From Pseudorasbora parva (taxonomy: Eukaryota; Chordata; Actinopteri; Cypriniformes; Gobionidae): a DNA stretch of 64,000 nt. The DNA lies in contig NC_090183.1 of assembly GCF_024679245.1 (NCBI RefSeq), positions 24,375,355 through 24,439,354 on the forward strand, written 5' to 3'. Below, one piece after another: positions 1 through 11,379 of this stretch. How positions within the stretch are numbered: position 1 is the stretch's first letter; the number at the start of each line of letters is the position of its first letter. A program made the translations under genes and the position numbers. The notes under the pieces were generated by a model. That model worked only from the letters and a program-made list of their open reading frames with translations, made no database searches and had not been told where the DNA came from.

Positions 1-1189
1 ACATACATACGCTCAGAATTGGCCAAAATAATAATAATAATAAAAAGATTCTAACTTAAAATATGTTCTTTTTTTCCCCTCAAAAGTGTTGATGCCACTA
101 TTAGAGTCTCTGTACAGATAATTACAAATAATAATACACATTTTATAAGTCAAAAATGGACTTGTATGTGTTAGTGTTATTTTTAAATGCTGGGCATTAT
201 TCAACATAAATACAATAAAAAAAGAGTATATTTTGTCCTTAAATTACTAAATCGAAATGAGTATTTTGTTGAGAATGATATGAACCGTCTCTATGTGCCT
301 AGTCACAAAAGATGTACATAATCCGATGCCAAAGAACGGGCATTTATTTCCGGTCGTTTAGTGTTACAGCAGCATCTGTGTATGTTTAGGTACTAACCTA
401 CCACTAAAGTCAACACACAATCAACATTTCTCAAGTCATGACTTTATTTGTGCTGTGTATGTGAAGTTAGCTTTTTGGGATTTTTTTAAAACATGCATAC
501 AGACACACTTGTAAAGTGCTAGAAATGTATGAATGCAAAGCATGAGTAATCCCACCGTCAAACCTTTACATGAATGTCATTACATTATAAGTGCCTTAAC
601 TTTGAGTATATGCTTCATTTCAGAGATAAAACGAGGCAAGAAGGGAAGTGGTGTTTGCTTTGCTTTAAGCACAGTATATACCCTCTGATGTGAAAATCTG
701 CCAAATCTGTGCATCGAGTTGTTCGTTTGGTTGGTTGTTTTAAGTATCTAATGTTGCTTTTTTTGTGTGTGTTGCTTGCTACAAACCGTACCTATAGAAT
801 GTACTTTATTTCAAACTTTAATTTCATTGTAAACTTGTATAAATGTCTCCTGTAAGAGAAAAGAGAGTAAGAATTTAAACATTTATGTGTGTATAAAATT
901 ATATTTTTCCAGAGATATATATATATACATAGAACCACCATATAATTCTATCTGCATACTGTGAATTTCTATGGGCATATTTCTATAAAATGTTGTGTGT
1001 TTTCTCTAAATCTAAACAGTCCATAATGCTGAAGTGAGCTACATTCACTTACATTTTTCTGGAATAATCATATAAAATAAGATGTTTTATTATAGATATA
1101 TTTTTTACAAGTATCTTTTATATGAGAACACTATTATTTGGAATACAAAATGGATTTTGATGATGCAAATGTTTTTATCTCTCTTTTAA

Positions 1190-1451
1190 AGGGACATTTC
1201 ACCCATAAAACGAACATTTTGTCATCACTTTATCATCCTCAAGTTAGTTCCAACCCTGTATGAGTTTCTTACTTTTGTTAAAGATATTTTGAAGTAGGAA
1301 AACAATACTATGGAAGTCAATGGCTACCGTCAACTGTCTATAATGACCAGCATTCTTCTAAATATCTTCTTTTGTGTTAAACAACAGAAAGAAACTAAAG
1401 ATGGGTGAGTAATTGATGACAACATTTTCATTTTTGGTGTGAACTCTCCCT
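1190..1451. mobile_element. Angel-like palindromic MITE (TTAA target)
   Basis: The ends AGGGACATTTCACCC and its approximate complement GTGAACTCTCCCT are flanked by TTAA at 1186-1189 and 1452-1455. The interior is an imperfect palindrome, with 'aatactatggaagtcaatgg' near the centre. This matches the abundant short inverted-repeat elements of zebrafish and carp (Angel type). There is no coding capacity. It is inserted in the presumed 3' UTR. Confidence 0.7.
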
Positions 1452-2138
1452 TTAAGCTCTTCAACATTTCAGTGTATGCGTGTGTTTGTTCACGCTGTAG
1501 CTCTATGTATCCATGTATGTGGGTTTAAATGAATGATAATGTGCATAGTCCTTGTATTGTGTCATTTGGGAATGTTTAAAACGATGCTGTCATGTCTAAC
1601 AGTTTCAATCTCTGATAGGTTTAATCAAGAGTCATTTAATGGCTGTAGAGGTCACAGAGGCCTTATTGGTTTTATCAAAAGGTCTTTCTCTCATTCCAGC
1701 AAACACTCTGTGTAACAAACTCTTTATTTTAAAATGTAAATGTAACTGCCGTGTTTGACACAGTAGTTTTCCTGTACGTTGAATGGTGAAATTGATCGTG
1801 CTGTCTTTCTGTTTATCTACCTCAGTCGAGTGTCTGTGTGTGTATAAGGTTTCGTTGTCTTGACATCAAGAATATGTTACTGTACATATTGCGTGGATCT
1901 TGGTGTTACATCAAATGTATCACATCAAATGTTTTATCTTACAGATTTGACAGTTCACTCCGTATCGGTCGCCAGGCTTTCCGACAAAAGAGGAAAGTCT
2001 GACAAATGTAAATGTGAACCAATCAGAAATAGACTTAAACATTTTCAGGCTGTCTGGCTCTGAGACTACACACTATTTGTGAATATTTTGTGTTTGTTTG
2101 TTTGTTTTCTCCAATGGTATGTGAAACCTTTAGTGTAT

Positions 2139-2199
2139 TGTAAATACAACATGCTGTAAATATGCATGCTATATGTATGCTCTGTATATATCAAATAAA
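2139..2199 (+). promoter_or_regulatory. Pumilio-type motif cluster and poly(A) signal
   Basis: TGTAAATA occurs at 2139-2146 and 2155-2162 and TGTATATA at 2183-2190, all fitting the Pumilio consensus TGTANATA. AATAAA follows at 2194-2199. Three sites in 52 nt just before a poly(A) signal suggest post-transcriptional control of the upstream transcript. The motifs are seen directly; function is inference. Confidence 0.45.
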
Positions 2200-2234
2200 T
2201 TCCCGTAATCTTTTGGGAGTGTGTTTGTCAGCTC

Positions 2235-2800
2235 ATTTAACCCTTTCCCCGTCTTTGACGGAAATGTCCATTTGTGAGAAAACACTTCCCTGCCATTGAC
2301 TGAATTTTCTCGTTTTCTGTGTTTTCACTGTTATAAGGTATGGGGTGGTATGGCGCATCTTCTGACGGAGTACAGAATCTGCTGCGTAAAACACATGTGA
2401 AGAAGATGCAGAAACAATTGATATCATATGCATATGTAAAATAACACAATCATCAACATAAAACAGCATATAAATCAATCAATGTTACTGAATAAAATGT
2501 CGACCCAGGACGAGCTATAGGACTGCAAATATTTGGGGTGTTGATGGACTCAATCTACTCCATCTCTGTTTTGATCATCTTTCTGAATCGGATCTGGATG
2601 TAGTTTTTTTTTTAATAAATAGTGTTTTTGCTTAATATTTAGCTTTTTTTAATAAAACGTATTCACATTCAAGTGTTGATAAAAAAAGAATGCATGAAAC
2701 TAGAATAAAATGTTTATTGCATGTTCAGATATTTATACAGCAAATTATTTTGAGGGCCATGAACTTTTTGTGACAATGGACAAAAACGCTGGTGGCGTTT
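2235..2800. mobile_element. dispersed DNA-transposon fragment (TTAACCCTTTCCCC family)
   Basis: The left end reads TTTAACCCTTTCCCCGTC and the body is a noncoding repeat type that I recognise as common in cyprinids. The right end stops near 'acaaaaacgctggtggcg', where the complementary GGGAAAGGGTTAA terminus would be expected. The copy appears truncated on the right. The minus-strand reading frames inside are not genes. Confidence 0.5.
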
Positions 2801-3438
2801 ACACGAAATTGCTGTAATAAAAACGCAAATTTTTTCAGTTTCTTTTTTCATGTGCAGACGACAACATTGTCAAAACGACCTCCGTTCACAGATCCATGAA
2901 AACCACTAAAAACTCTGTATTATGCATGCCAGACTGGTACCTGGTGGTCACTTTGTAAGGTAACAATATGCAACTATAGACTGAACACATAATACGCACA
3001 CGTATGACGTCACTGTTTTCACAAATTTGTTTTTGTTGTTTATACAGTGAAGCTTGACGGTCCAACCATACCCTAACCCTACCAATAACCCTTTTTACTA
3101 AACATAACTCCACTCTTTAGGTCCACATAGGTGGATCTGGATGTCGTTTGGCTCTGTTATGAGCACCATTTGAATTCTATATGAAAGATGTAGGGACATT
3201 ATTTTAACGATCTAAGCACATGGTATAAAGTGCATGGTGTAAATGCACTTAGGGTGTGTCCGAATACACGTTTGCTAATTTAATGACTTAAAAAATGGTC
3301 TGCGTTCCAGGCGCATGGTCTTAAAGGGGTGTGCCCTATTCTCTTAGAGTAATGAATGTGTTTTGGCCGAAACATGCAATAAACCAATCAGAGTCTCATC
3401 TCCCATTCCCTTTAAAAGCCAGTTGCGCTTGCACCATG
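2801..3438. other. no feature recognised
   Basis: Noncoding sequence; I see no exon, RNA gene or defined element. Confidence 0.5.
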
Positions 3439-3447
3439 GTGGATTTA

Positions 3448-4226
3448 TAGCCTGGATGCCAGCCGAACTTAGCCCCGCCCACAAAATATTTGGGTCGGGC
3501 AGTTCGGTCTGGCCTTGATCCATAGAGGAGTAATTATCTCCGAACAGAAACTGTTCAGACCAATGAAATCATCAGGGCGGGCTTTAGACGATGACGGACA
3601 GATGATAAACAGTAACGTAATCATGCACGTCATCAAAGGCGCTTGGATTATATTTGTTCAAATCTTAAAAGGAGAGCTTGTTTGTATATGCATTCACCTT
3701 CACAATTTCTCTCAGAAATTATGATCATGTTGGGTAAGTACTCTGTGTATCATTATATTATATATATATTTTTTTTACAACACCAGCAAAGATTGTGTAT
3801 TCCAGCTTGATTTCAGCTCGCGTGCAGACAGGGGTGCCAAGTTTTTACAACAAAACCTGGCAACTACTAGCCCTAAACAATAGCTTCTCGGGGTGTTCTC
3901 CGGCGGAAAAAAAAAGACGTTTGGGGGTAAAACGTGTGTTATTTTGGCAAGGTTGCCTGCTAAAATTTGCACTCATGGATCACATAATAGTCGCTTCAAC
4001 CCGCTGACATCGAAAACATCCCGCAGAAAAAAACGCAGACTTGGCAACACAGGGCAGTTGAGCTCTGTTGACATCTGACAATGCGTCGCTCTGTTGCTCT
4101 GATTGGTTGTAGGTCTATCCGATTGAGGTCTTTCCTGGTTCAGTTGAAACGCCCCATAATCACAGCCCAATGGAGCAGGTTCAGACTCATATTCTGACTA
4201 GAATTGAGTATGACCACGTCAGGCTA
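3448..4226. mobile_element. TAGCC-ended MITE with 9-bp target duplication, copy A
   Basis: Starts TAGCCTGG and ends CAGGCTA. The flanks are GTGGATTTA (3439-3447) and GTGGATTCA (4227-4235), an 8/9 match. A 9-bp duplication is typical of Mutator-like or Rehavkus elements. The interior is noncoding with scattered GC-rich tracts. Two other elements in the window (7606-8565 and 41315-41840) share the terminal heptamer and 9-bp duplication although their interiors differ. Confidence 0.65.
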
Positions 4227-4764
4227 GTGGATTCACTATTTGCATGGAGAATTTTAGACACACTCAACCTGACAGGTCCGTTTAAATACACGTGTATTGC
4301 CACAATTGGGTAAATAAGTTTTATTTCGATTTACTTATTTCAATTTATTTAGTCAAACAGGTGAAATTCTGATAAAAATCAAAGAACTATCAGGTAGTTC
4401 TGATACATGCAATGACTAACCATTATGACATGTAGGCATTTTATCTTTATGCATACAATAATAATCTTTTACATTTTATTAATTTTATTTTAAAGGGGGG
4501 GTGAAACACTCAGTTTCAGTCAGTGTCATGTCAATCTTGAGTACCTATAGAGTAGCATTGCATCCTGCATATCTCCGAAAAGTTTTTATTTTTTTAATAA
4601 TTATATAAGAAAGATGCGCTGTTCCGAGTCTTTCCGAAAAAAGCCGAGCGGGTGGGGGCGTGTCGTGTGAGCGGAGCTAAATAATGACGTGTGCAGCAGC
4701 GCGCTGTGTGTTGAGTCGAGCGTCATCCCTAACAGCGGAAAAAAACTTTATTCAAAATAAAAAT

Positions 4765-4994
4765 ATGGCTTTTAATCAGATACAGCCATACATCTATGAT
4801 CCGGAATCAGACCCAGAGGCTGCAGTTGAACAGGAGCAGCAGCAAAAACGACTAGAGCAGGACGTCTGTATGTGGTAAGTTACAAGTTATACACTAACTA
4901 TATAATATGCTTAGCGGCTTGTGTTATTTACATATTTATACTTGAATTATATCGTCGTATTTTTGTCTTTGAAGGTGTACATGTGGGAAGTGCA
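4765..4994 (+). pseudogene. ballast-like (P2X7 C-terminal type) two-exon fragment
   Basis: Exon 1 (4765-4874) encodes 36 codons: MAFNQIQPYIYDPESDPE, then a Glu/Gln-rich stretch, then RLEQD. It ends in phase 2 at TG|GTAAGT. A polypyrimidine acceptor (tttgtctttgaag) precedes 4975. Splicing gives ...CMW-CTCGKC, a W-C-x-C-G-x-C motif like the one opening the cysteine-rich ballast domain of P2X7 and its stand-alone fish relatives. An in-frame ATG also exists at 4684, but the start at 4765 matches the copies at 31315 and 33524. Beyond about 4994 the frame stays open for a while but no longer resembles the family, so the gene is truncated by internal deletion. Expression is unknown. Confidence 0.55.
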
Positions 4995-5068
4995 GTTGTG
5001 CACGTGTGTTTGTGTGTTTACGCGTGGTTTGTGTAGACAGTAAGCGGACTAAAAGCAGTCTCACTCAC

Positions 5069-5314
5069 CCTTCCAACGTTGGGACTGCTCCATCCTTCAG
5101 CATTAGGCGATTGGGAAAATTCGGCGTCGAGCTGGGCCTTGTTTATGAAACAGTCGGCACCGAAATGCAGCGAACAGATATAAACATTCGCGCAACTCAG
5201 TTGCTGATCCGGAAAAGCAAATTACATCCACTGTTGCCTTAACGCGGGGTTTTTGGCGAATCTGTGCAGGACTGTCTTGGTCTGGCAACCAAAAACCCAC
5301 TTTTTTGGTGACAT
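5069..5314 (-). pseudogene. THAP-domain first exon of a TTAA transposase (broken)
   Basis: Read on the minus strand from ATG at 5314: MSPKKWVFGC..LHRFAKNPALRQQW, a stop, then YICSLHFGADCF, a frameshift, and LKDGAVPTLEG ending at GTGAGT (donor at 5068). This is the THAP C2CH zinc finger: second cysteine, about 36 residues, then C-x2-H, and the AVPT box near the end. Breaks: the first zinc cysteine is Trp (copy 3 has Cys), there is an in-frame TAA after QQWM, and a frameshift lies before the AVPT box. Family knowledge makes this the N-terminal DNA-binding exon of a transposase whose catalytic exons are deleted here. Confidence 0.6.
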
Positions 5315-5756
5315 TGTTATGTGCTATGTGTAATTGTCACCTGTCCAGCATCCTACAAGCCCCGCTTTGATGGGCGTAGGCTGTTGCTTTCGCTCTCTCC
5401 CTCGCTCTCTCTCACGCGCTTCCGGTAGAATTGTCCGTAAGGCCCATACAAGGAAATTCCGCCCCCACTAACGTCAATGGGGACGCATGATCTCAAAAAA
5501 CTTGCCGAAACTTATGACTAACCGGAAGTAGTATTTTTGACAAAGAAATACTCCCATCAAACGTCCACCTTAACTTTTGAAACTTTGTCTATGTTTAGTA
5601 TGGGATTCCAAGTCTTTAACAGTGTAAAAAGATCAGTATGCATGAAACAGCATTTCACCCCCCCTTTAAATATTTAAAAATATTTGTGTACTGCTGTGCA
5701 TCCCTGTGTGTGTAATAAGCAGAGTGTGGGTATGCATGTTGTGCCACGTCCTTTAA

Positions 5757-5946
5757 AGGAATAGTTGCTCGTATAATGCATGTCTAATTAGAATTCGACC
5801 CCATTGGCATGCATTATACGAGCAACGGTTGCAGTTAAAATTCATAATATGAGTTCTACAGAAGAAACAAACACACCTACATCTTGGATGCCCTGGAGGT
5901 TAGCAGATAAACATCAAATTTTCATTTTTGGGTGAACTATCCCTTT
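5757..5946. mobile_element. Angel-type MITE with internal hairpin
   Basis: TTAA at 5753-5756 is followed by AGGAATAGTTG; the right end is TTGGGTGAACTATCCCTTTA. A perfect 19-bp inverted repeat (GTTGCTCGTATAATGCATG) sits at 5764-5782 and 5808-5826. It resembles a composite of an Angel-type element and a second small palindrome. Confidence 0.5.
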
Positions 5947-6844
5947 ATATAACACAAAAATACTGCGCTATTGACTTTAGACAAGGTTTTTGTTGGTCAA
6001 CGGCGCAGTCGTTTTCAGTTGCCTCGAAATAACAACGCGCCAACAATACGCCTGCACACACCTCATTTTCAGACCATGGGTGAACAGATGGGTGCGATTG
6101 CATTTGCTATTTGAACAACGTGGCACAGGACATGAAAATTATAACTGCATCGGGATGAATCTAGTAAAGAAAATGTATTTCTTGCACAATTCTATAATAT
6201 AAAAAGGAATGAAAATAAAGTCAACTTAAATAAAAATAATAATAATAAAAAGAAAAGAAAAATAATAAAAGAAAAAAACAACCCTGAGAGAACTAGAAAG
6301 TGGTGACATTATTTTTTTTTTAAATGGCCAACATTGACCGGTGTGGGACAATGGGCAGTCATATGACATCACCTTTCCAGGATGAGTCCAGTTTGTCCCT
6401 CAACATGATCAACTCACTGTGTCATTTATGGACATTTTCCATAAAGCTTCTTTTCCACAGTAAATACTTGTAATCTAATTTGTCAAATTGTTTATTAAAT
6501 TTTCCAGGAATTTTTCCCTCTTATATTAAAAATATAATTATAAGATGACCAAGTCACAATAGATTCCAGAGGGGGAAAAGAACTGGGGGGATTTACTTGA
6601 TATGGAACAGGCTTTGTGTCTTAAACAACAATGACTCACTGTAGGTCATCAGTTTATTTTGGGTTAAGGTGATGTTTCATAAGAGAGTGAGGTAAAGGGC
6701 TGACTTTGAGGTTGAGGCCCATTGTTTATGTTCACAGTTGAACCACTTAAAATAGTCAAGTGGAATATATAAAGTGGAATATGAATGTACTGTATAAGCC
6801 TTGTCCAGAATCTAACTACAGGATGTTTTAGTCCATGAAGATAT
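5947..6844. other. no feature recognised
   Basis: Noncoding AT-rich sequence; short open frames here show no family resemblance. Confidence 0.5.
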
Positions 6845-6848
6845 TTAA

Positions 6849-7505
6849 AGGGATACTTCATTGCTTTTTCATATTAAACTATGTTATTCCCTTAACTAAA
6901 ACGAGTTGATTCATCCTTCTCTCGTCTCAGTGTGTGCACTTAATCGCTCTGACGCGCGGTGATGATCTGATAGCATTTAGTTTAGCCCACTAAGCCCAGT
7001 TCATTCACTATGGTACCAAACAGAGATCAAGTTAGAAGCAACCAAACACCTCCATCTTTTCCCTATTTAAATACAGTTACACCAATAGCTGAACGACCAA
7101 GTATGATGACATAAAATAAAATGTGGCGCTTTTCTAAGCTGATTAAAAAGGAGAACTATAATGTATGGCCGAATAGCACTTCTGAGAGTACTGGCGCAGT
7201 AAAAAGTCACAGCTGAAAAATCCTCCCTCACATCTCCCCCTTCCCTCTATTGACAAAAATGAGAGAATTATTCGTGTAACTGTATTTAAATAGGGAAACC
7301 GTGGAGGTGTTTGGTTGCTTCTAACTTGATCTTTGTTTGGTACCATAGTGAATGAACTGGGCTTAGTGGGCTAAGCTAAATGCTATCAAAACGTCATCGC
7401 TCGTCAGAGCGATTAAGTGCACACACTGAGACGAAAGAGGGATGTATCAACTTGTTTTAGTTAAGGGAATAACAGTTTAATATGAAAAAGCGGTGAAGTA
7501 ACCCT
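6849..7505. mobile_element. long-armed foldback MITE (TTAA target), full copy
   Basis: AGGGATACTTCA...TGAAGTAACCCT is flanked by TTAA at 6845-6848 and 7506-7509. The two arms, each roughly 250-300 bp, are inverted copies: both contain 'aactgggcttagtgggcta' or its complement and 'tggtaccaaacagagatca' or its complement. A related half copy lies at 44472-44800. Noncoding. Confidence 0.75.
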
Positions 7506-7605
7506 TTAAGTCCGAAAATACAAAATACTATATTTAATACTGAACTATATTCTAAAACTCTAAACAGTTTAAAACATAAAATGTATTAGTCTTTATGTGT
7601 TTATG

Positions 7606-8565
7606 TAGCCTGGGAAAACCCAGACAACTTTCGGCAAATTTAGATTTGCTCTGCAAATAGTCTGGCAAAGAGGAAACGATGACGACAGCGCAGCGACAGT
7701 GAAGCAGATTTTGTACATTACAAAGATGGATGCCGCCGTGGAACATCACTCGTTCAAATCAGCTATCCCGTCTGTTTTAAGCGATTTCAACTTTTCCTTT
7801 TCGTTAAAACCCGAGCAAAGAACAACACTCGGCTACCAGATGTGGATTACACTGGCTACTTGAGGAGGAGGATGGGGAGTGTGATCATGTGCTAACACCA
7901 CACAGCTCTGGATCTGGCCTTTCTGTGCTAATTTCCTCACTAGATCTGGTAGTCATGTAAAAATTGTAAATAAATAACTAACTAGCATAACTATGCTCAA
8001 GTCTGAAAATGTTCTAACATCTGAAATTATTGAATTTGAATAAAGTTTGTGAGACAATTTTCCAAAGACTCATCAATGTTATAATTTTTTTTTTATATTT
8101 TGCAAATTGCGTTCTAATCGCAATACAAATGCCTTTCAATGGGGGCAAATGCGATCAGATCTTGATGTTTTCTGTTCGACTGTCAATCTGAGATGTTTAA
8201 GTCGGTCTGAGATGCTATTAGGTTTTCCAAATTTAGCAAAAATGTTGATGGAGTGGCGATGGACACCAGATATTATCATATTTCTTTTACGACAACGGCA
8301 AAAGTCGTCAGTAGCAATTGCAACATCTTCCTCGAAATCACAAACAGAGAATTGCTGTCAGAGTCTCAGATGTTTCTCCGTTGCTCTGCATGCGTCATCT
8401 TCATCGCTCTGATTGGTTTTGGGCAGTTTTAGGTCTATCCAATTGCTCCAAGAGGCATTTGAGCGACGTCCGTTGGTGATGCCCCTTTGGAAATTATTTA
8501 TCTATGAATCTTTGCCACACCATAACACAGTTACTACTGAGACTGGTCTGGTTTTAAACAGGCTA
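7606..8565. mobile_element. TAGCC-ended MITE with 9-bp target duplication, copy B
   Basis: Starts TAGCCTGGGAAAACCCAGAC and ends GTCTGGTTTTAAACAGGCTA; the ends are imperfect inverted repeats. Perfect 9-bp duplications GTGTTTATG lie at 7597-7605 and 8566-8574. 960 bp, no convincing coding sequence. The duplication length points to a Mutator-like or Rehavkus-like mobiliser. Confidence 0.7.
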
Positions 8566-8574
8566 GTGTTTATG

Positions 8575-9221
8575 TGTCAGGCACGAACATACAGCTAAAA
8601 TGATTTCACAAATATGAAATGAATTTATCAGCAAGCAAATGAGGTTAGGTATGATGACTTTAAAGTAGGCAGAAGTATTTTCTCTAAATATCACTTTGGG
8701 TTTTGTGTTGCATTGATGGTCCTATAAAGAAATGAATATCATTTTGTTAACAGTCTAACACCTGCACCTGAGATTATATACACCCTTGGCAAAGGCTTTT
8801 CTACATGCTGAAATCTCCACAGATGTGGGGTAGGGTCTCAGTACAGTCCCACTCCAACAGCTGTCCAATTTGAGGGTTTAAATATATAGCATTAAATATG
8901 GCTGCCAGTATCAATAAAAAGTATTTAATTTTGCTGAGTCGCCAACTCTATTTTGATGACAGCACTGGGGTGGCTGTATATTTAGGCAAAGTGGGAGAAG
9001 GAGCTCAGTATTTATGGCTGGAAACACTGGAGAGTCTCCAGCACTGAAATCTATAGCCATAAAATTATACCACATATAATGAAACTGCTCTTTCATGAGT
9101 TATGTGCCAACACAAACCAACGCTCAAATGCACACATCTGCACATACTAATACACATGTGTGTTCTTATCTAATCCATCATACAAATCCTAAAAGTACAT
9201 ATGTATGCATACATATATCAG
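8575..9221. other. no feature recognised
   Basis: Noncoding; I see no defined element. Confidence 0.5.
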
Positions 9222-9317
9222 TTCATTCATTCATTCATTCATTCATTCATTCATTCATTCATTCATTCATTCATTCATTCATTCATTCATTCATTCATTC
9301 ATTCATTCATTCATTCA
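9222..9317. repeat. (ATTC)n microsatellite
   Basis: About 24 uninterrupted tetranucleotide units. All three plus frames stay open and encode His-Ser-Phe-Ile periodicity, which is an artefact of the repeat. Confidence 0.95.
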
Positions 9318-9529
9318 CCCACAGTTGTGTTTGCCTGTGTCTCAAAACATTCTTTGGCATTTTTCTTTAAAACAACTTTTTACATTAAAGTTGATTAACA
9401 TTACATAATGCATTAGGTATACTGAGCTAAAAGTCAGTGATATATTTTTTTAAAGCATTTGTATTATGTTTAATAGATTTTAAGCATGAATACACACTGA
9501 ATATTATATTTATAAATGAACATTCATTT

Positions 9530-9712
9530 AGTGCTGTCAAATCAATTAATCATGATTTATTGCATTCAAAAAAATATTGTGGTTACATAATGTGTGTGTA
9601 CTGTGTATAATTATTAATTATTTCATATACATGAATATGTTATGAAAACACAAACTTTTATTTTGGATGCAATTAATCACGATTACGATTAATTATTCGA
9701 TTTGAATTAACC
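9530..9712. mobile_element. palindromic hAT-like MITE (short copy)
   Basis: The ends GTGCTGTCAAATCAATTAATC and CGATTAATTATTCGATTTGA bracket AT-rich sequence containing 'acacaaacttttattttgga'. This is the common fish palindromic family with core ATTAATCGCGATTAATC. A larger diverged copy is at 10137-10508. Confidence 0.55.
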
Positions 9713-10136
9713 TAAAATTAACAAATGCTACGTTTGTTTATTGCTAGTTCATGACACAATGCAGTAATTCATAATTCTAGTCATAATGTAAATTGTCATA
9801 ATTTACTCAGCCTCATGTCTTTCTTTCTTTCTTAGAACAATAATATTTCATTATAATAATCATGTATTTCATCGAAAAATATATTTTAAAATATATTTTA
9901 GCTGTATATCCATATAATAAAATCTAATCTGATCCAAAACTTTCAAGCTCCAAAAAAGAAATTAAATAATCTAAGGCATCACAATTTTTTTACGGAATGA
10001 TAAACAGATTTCAATTTAAGTGATGATTATTATCAATATGATTAGTAACTTATTAATAAGTGCACACAACCGTTATGTCCTTTTTGTATACGCATAATAT
10101 AGAGCTAGAGCATTCTTCAAAATTTGTGAAAATTAG

Positions 10137-10243
10137 TGAATAATCGCATCCAAAATGAAAGTTTGTGTTTACATAATATATGTGTGTGTAGGCTACTGTG
10201 TATAATTATTGTGTATTTATAAATACACATACATGCATGTATA

Positions 10244-10341
<98 letters not shown>

Positions 10342-10508
10342 GTATAATTTATCTTATATAAATATTTTTATAAAAATGTTCTTAAATATACATGCATGTG
10401 TGTATATATGCATAATAATTACAAACAGTACACAGATATATTATGTAAACACAAACTTTTATTTTCGATGTGATTAATCAGGATTAATTTTTCCCCAGCA
10501 CTATTTAA
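10137..10508. mobile_element. palindromic hAT-like MITE with AT microsatellite core
   Basis: Left arm 'aatcgcatccaaaatgaaag' and right arm 'tattttcgatgtgattaatc' are inverted relatives. They surround 'tacataatatatgtgtgtgt' and its complement with an (AT)n core at 10249-10339. Same family as 9530-9712. Confidence 0.6.
10249..10339. repeat. (AT)n microsatellite
   Basis: About 45 AT dinucleotides at the centre of the palindromic MITE; slippage at the palindrome centre probably generated it. Confidence 0.9.
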
Positions 10509-11379
10509 AATATATTCTTCTGTGTTCAATAGAAAGAAAGTCAAACGAGTTTGAAATGACATGAGGGTGAGTAAATTATCCATCAATGATCCAAAGGAGA
10601 TTAACTATTCCTGCAACAAGTTGAACTTTACTGTAAAGTTTTACCAGAAAAACCAAACAACAGGGTCATATCAGCACAAAAACAAAAAAACAAAAAACAA
10701 AAACAAACAAATCAAAAACAAGACTTTCTTTATCCTGTCACCATCCAGCATGTGTTGCTATTTATGTAATAGCTCTTAACTGATAAAGATGTTTACAAAT
10801 CGTTTTATCATTCAAATAACCAGAGACCGAAGACTTATTAAACTGCACTAGAGGAATAATGGAATGCCACCCGTGGGCCACACACCAACATCAGCAACCA
10901 TATCGCCATGGAGACGAAACTCTGCCCCAAATTGTAGCCTCAGCCCCAAATGAGAACCAAATGCTTCAAGCCCCACACGTACAATATCTGGGGAGAGATG
11001 AAAATGACTTAATATTTCTATGTAAACATAATGGAAAAATTGGACACAGATGACTTTTATCTCAGGGTTGCGATATGAGTGGAAGTTGAGAAGGGACGAG
11101 TGTGAGCTGTAAACTGTGACCAATAGGAAAACACTGCTGGGATGAATTGTATTTTCTGTCATGGACATTTGGCTTTTTCCTAGTAAAACTGAGCTTGTGG
11201 CAGACTCTAATACAGCACAGCACTCCCTGAGAGAGGAGGATTAATATTCCATTGAAGGGGCTACAACTTTTTAAAAAAAGTTAAAAGTCAAAATACACAA
11301 AAATCCCTTCCTTTCCTTTAGTCAATTTTCATGAAATACATGATACCTTTTTTAATTCTTTGTAATTTCATACAGTATA
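10509..11379. other. no gene recognised
   Basis: Contains an Angel-like right arm near 10550-10585 (ATGACATGAGGGTGAGTAAA). The region 10848-11168 is relatively GC-rich, but its open frames on both strands lack recognisable domains or splice context. Confidence 0.45.

Larger units (their letters stand above)
1..2226 (+). other. probable 3' UTR of an upstream plus-strand gene
   Basis: No coding exon is visible here. The stretch is AT-rich, mostly free of repeats apart from the MITE at 1190-1451, contains several TGTACATA/TGTAAATA motifs, and ends in a canonical AATAAA at 2194-2199. This is the composition expected of a long vertebrate 3' UTR on the plus strand; the coding part would lie left of the window. 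The gene cannot be named. Calling it a UTR is inference from the poly(A) signal and motif content. Confidence 0.4.
4494..5665. mobile_element. Kolobok-like TTAA transposon derivative with two partial genes (copy 1)
   Basis: Termini AGGGGGGGTGAAA and TTTCACCCCCCCT are exact inverted repeats, flanked by TTAA at 4490-4493 and 5666-5669; length 1172 bp. A plus-strand first exon lies near the left end (4765-4874) and a minus-strand THAP exon near the right end (5069-5314), both reading inward. TTAA target choice and a THAP domain are hallmarks of the Kolobok superfamily. No catalytic domain is present, so this is a non-autonomous deletion derivative. Assignment to Kolobok rather than another TTAA family is inference. 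Confidence 0.65.

Noticed and set aside
9095..9408. Three overlapping plus frames rich in His-Ser-Phe-Ile
   Set aside because: They are translations of the (ATTC)n microsatellite.
10848..11168. 106-codon minus frame
   Set aside because: No domain, and an opposing frame occupies the same bases; likely chance.
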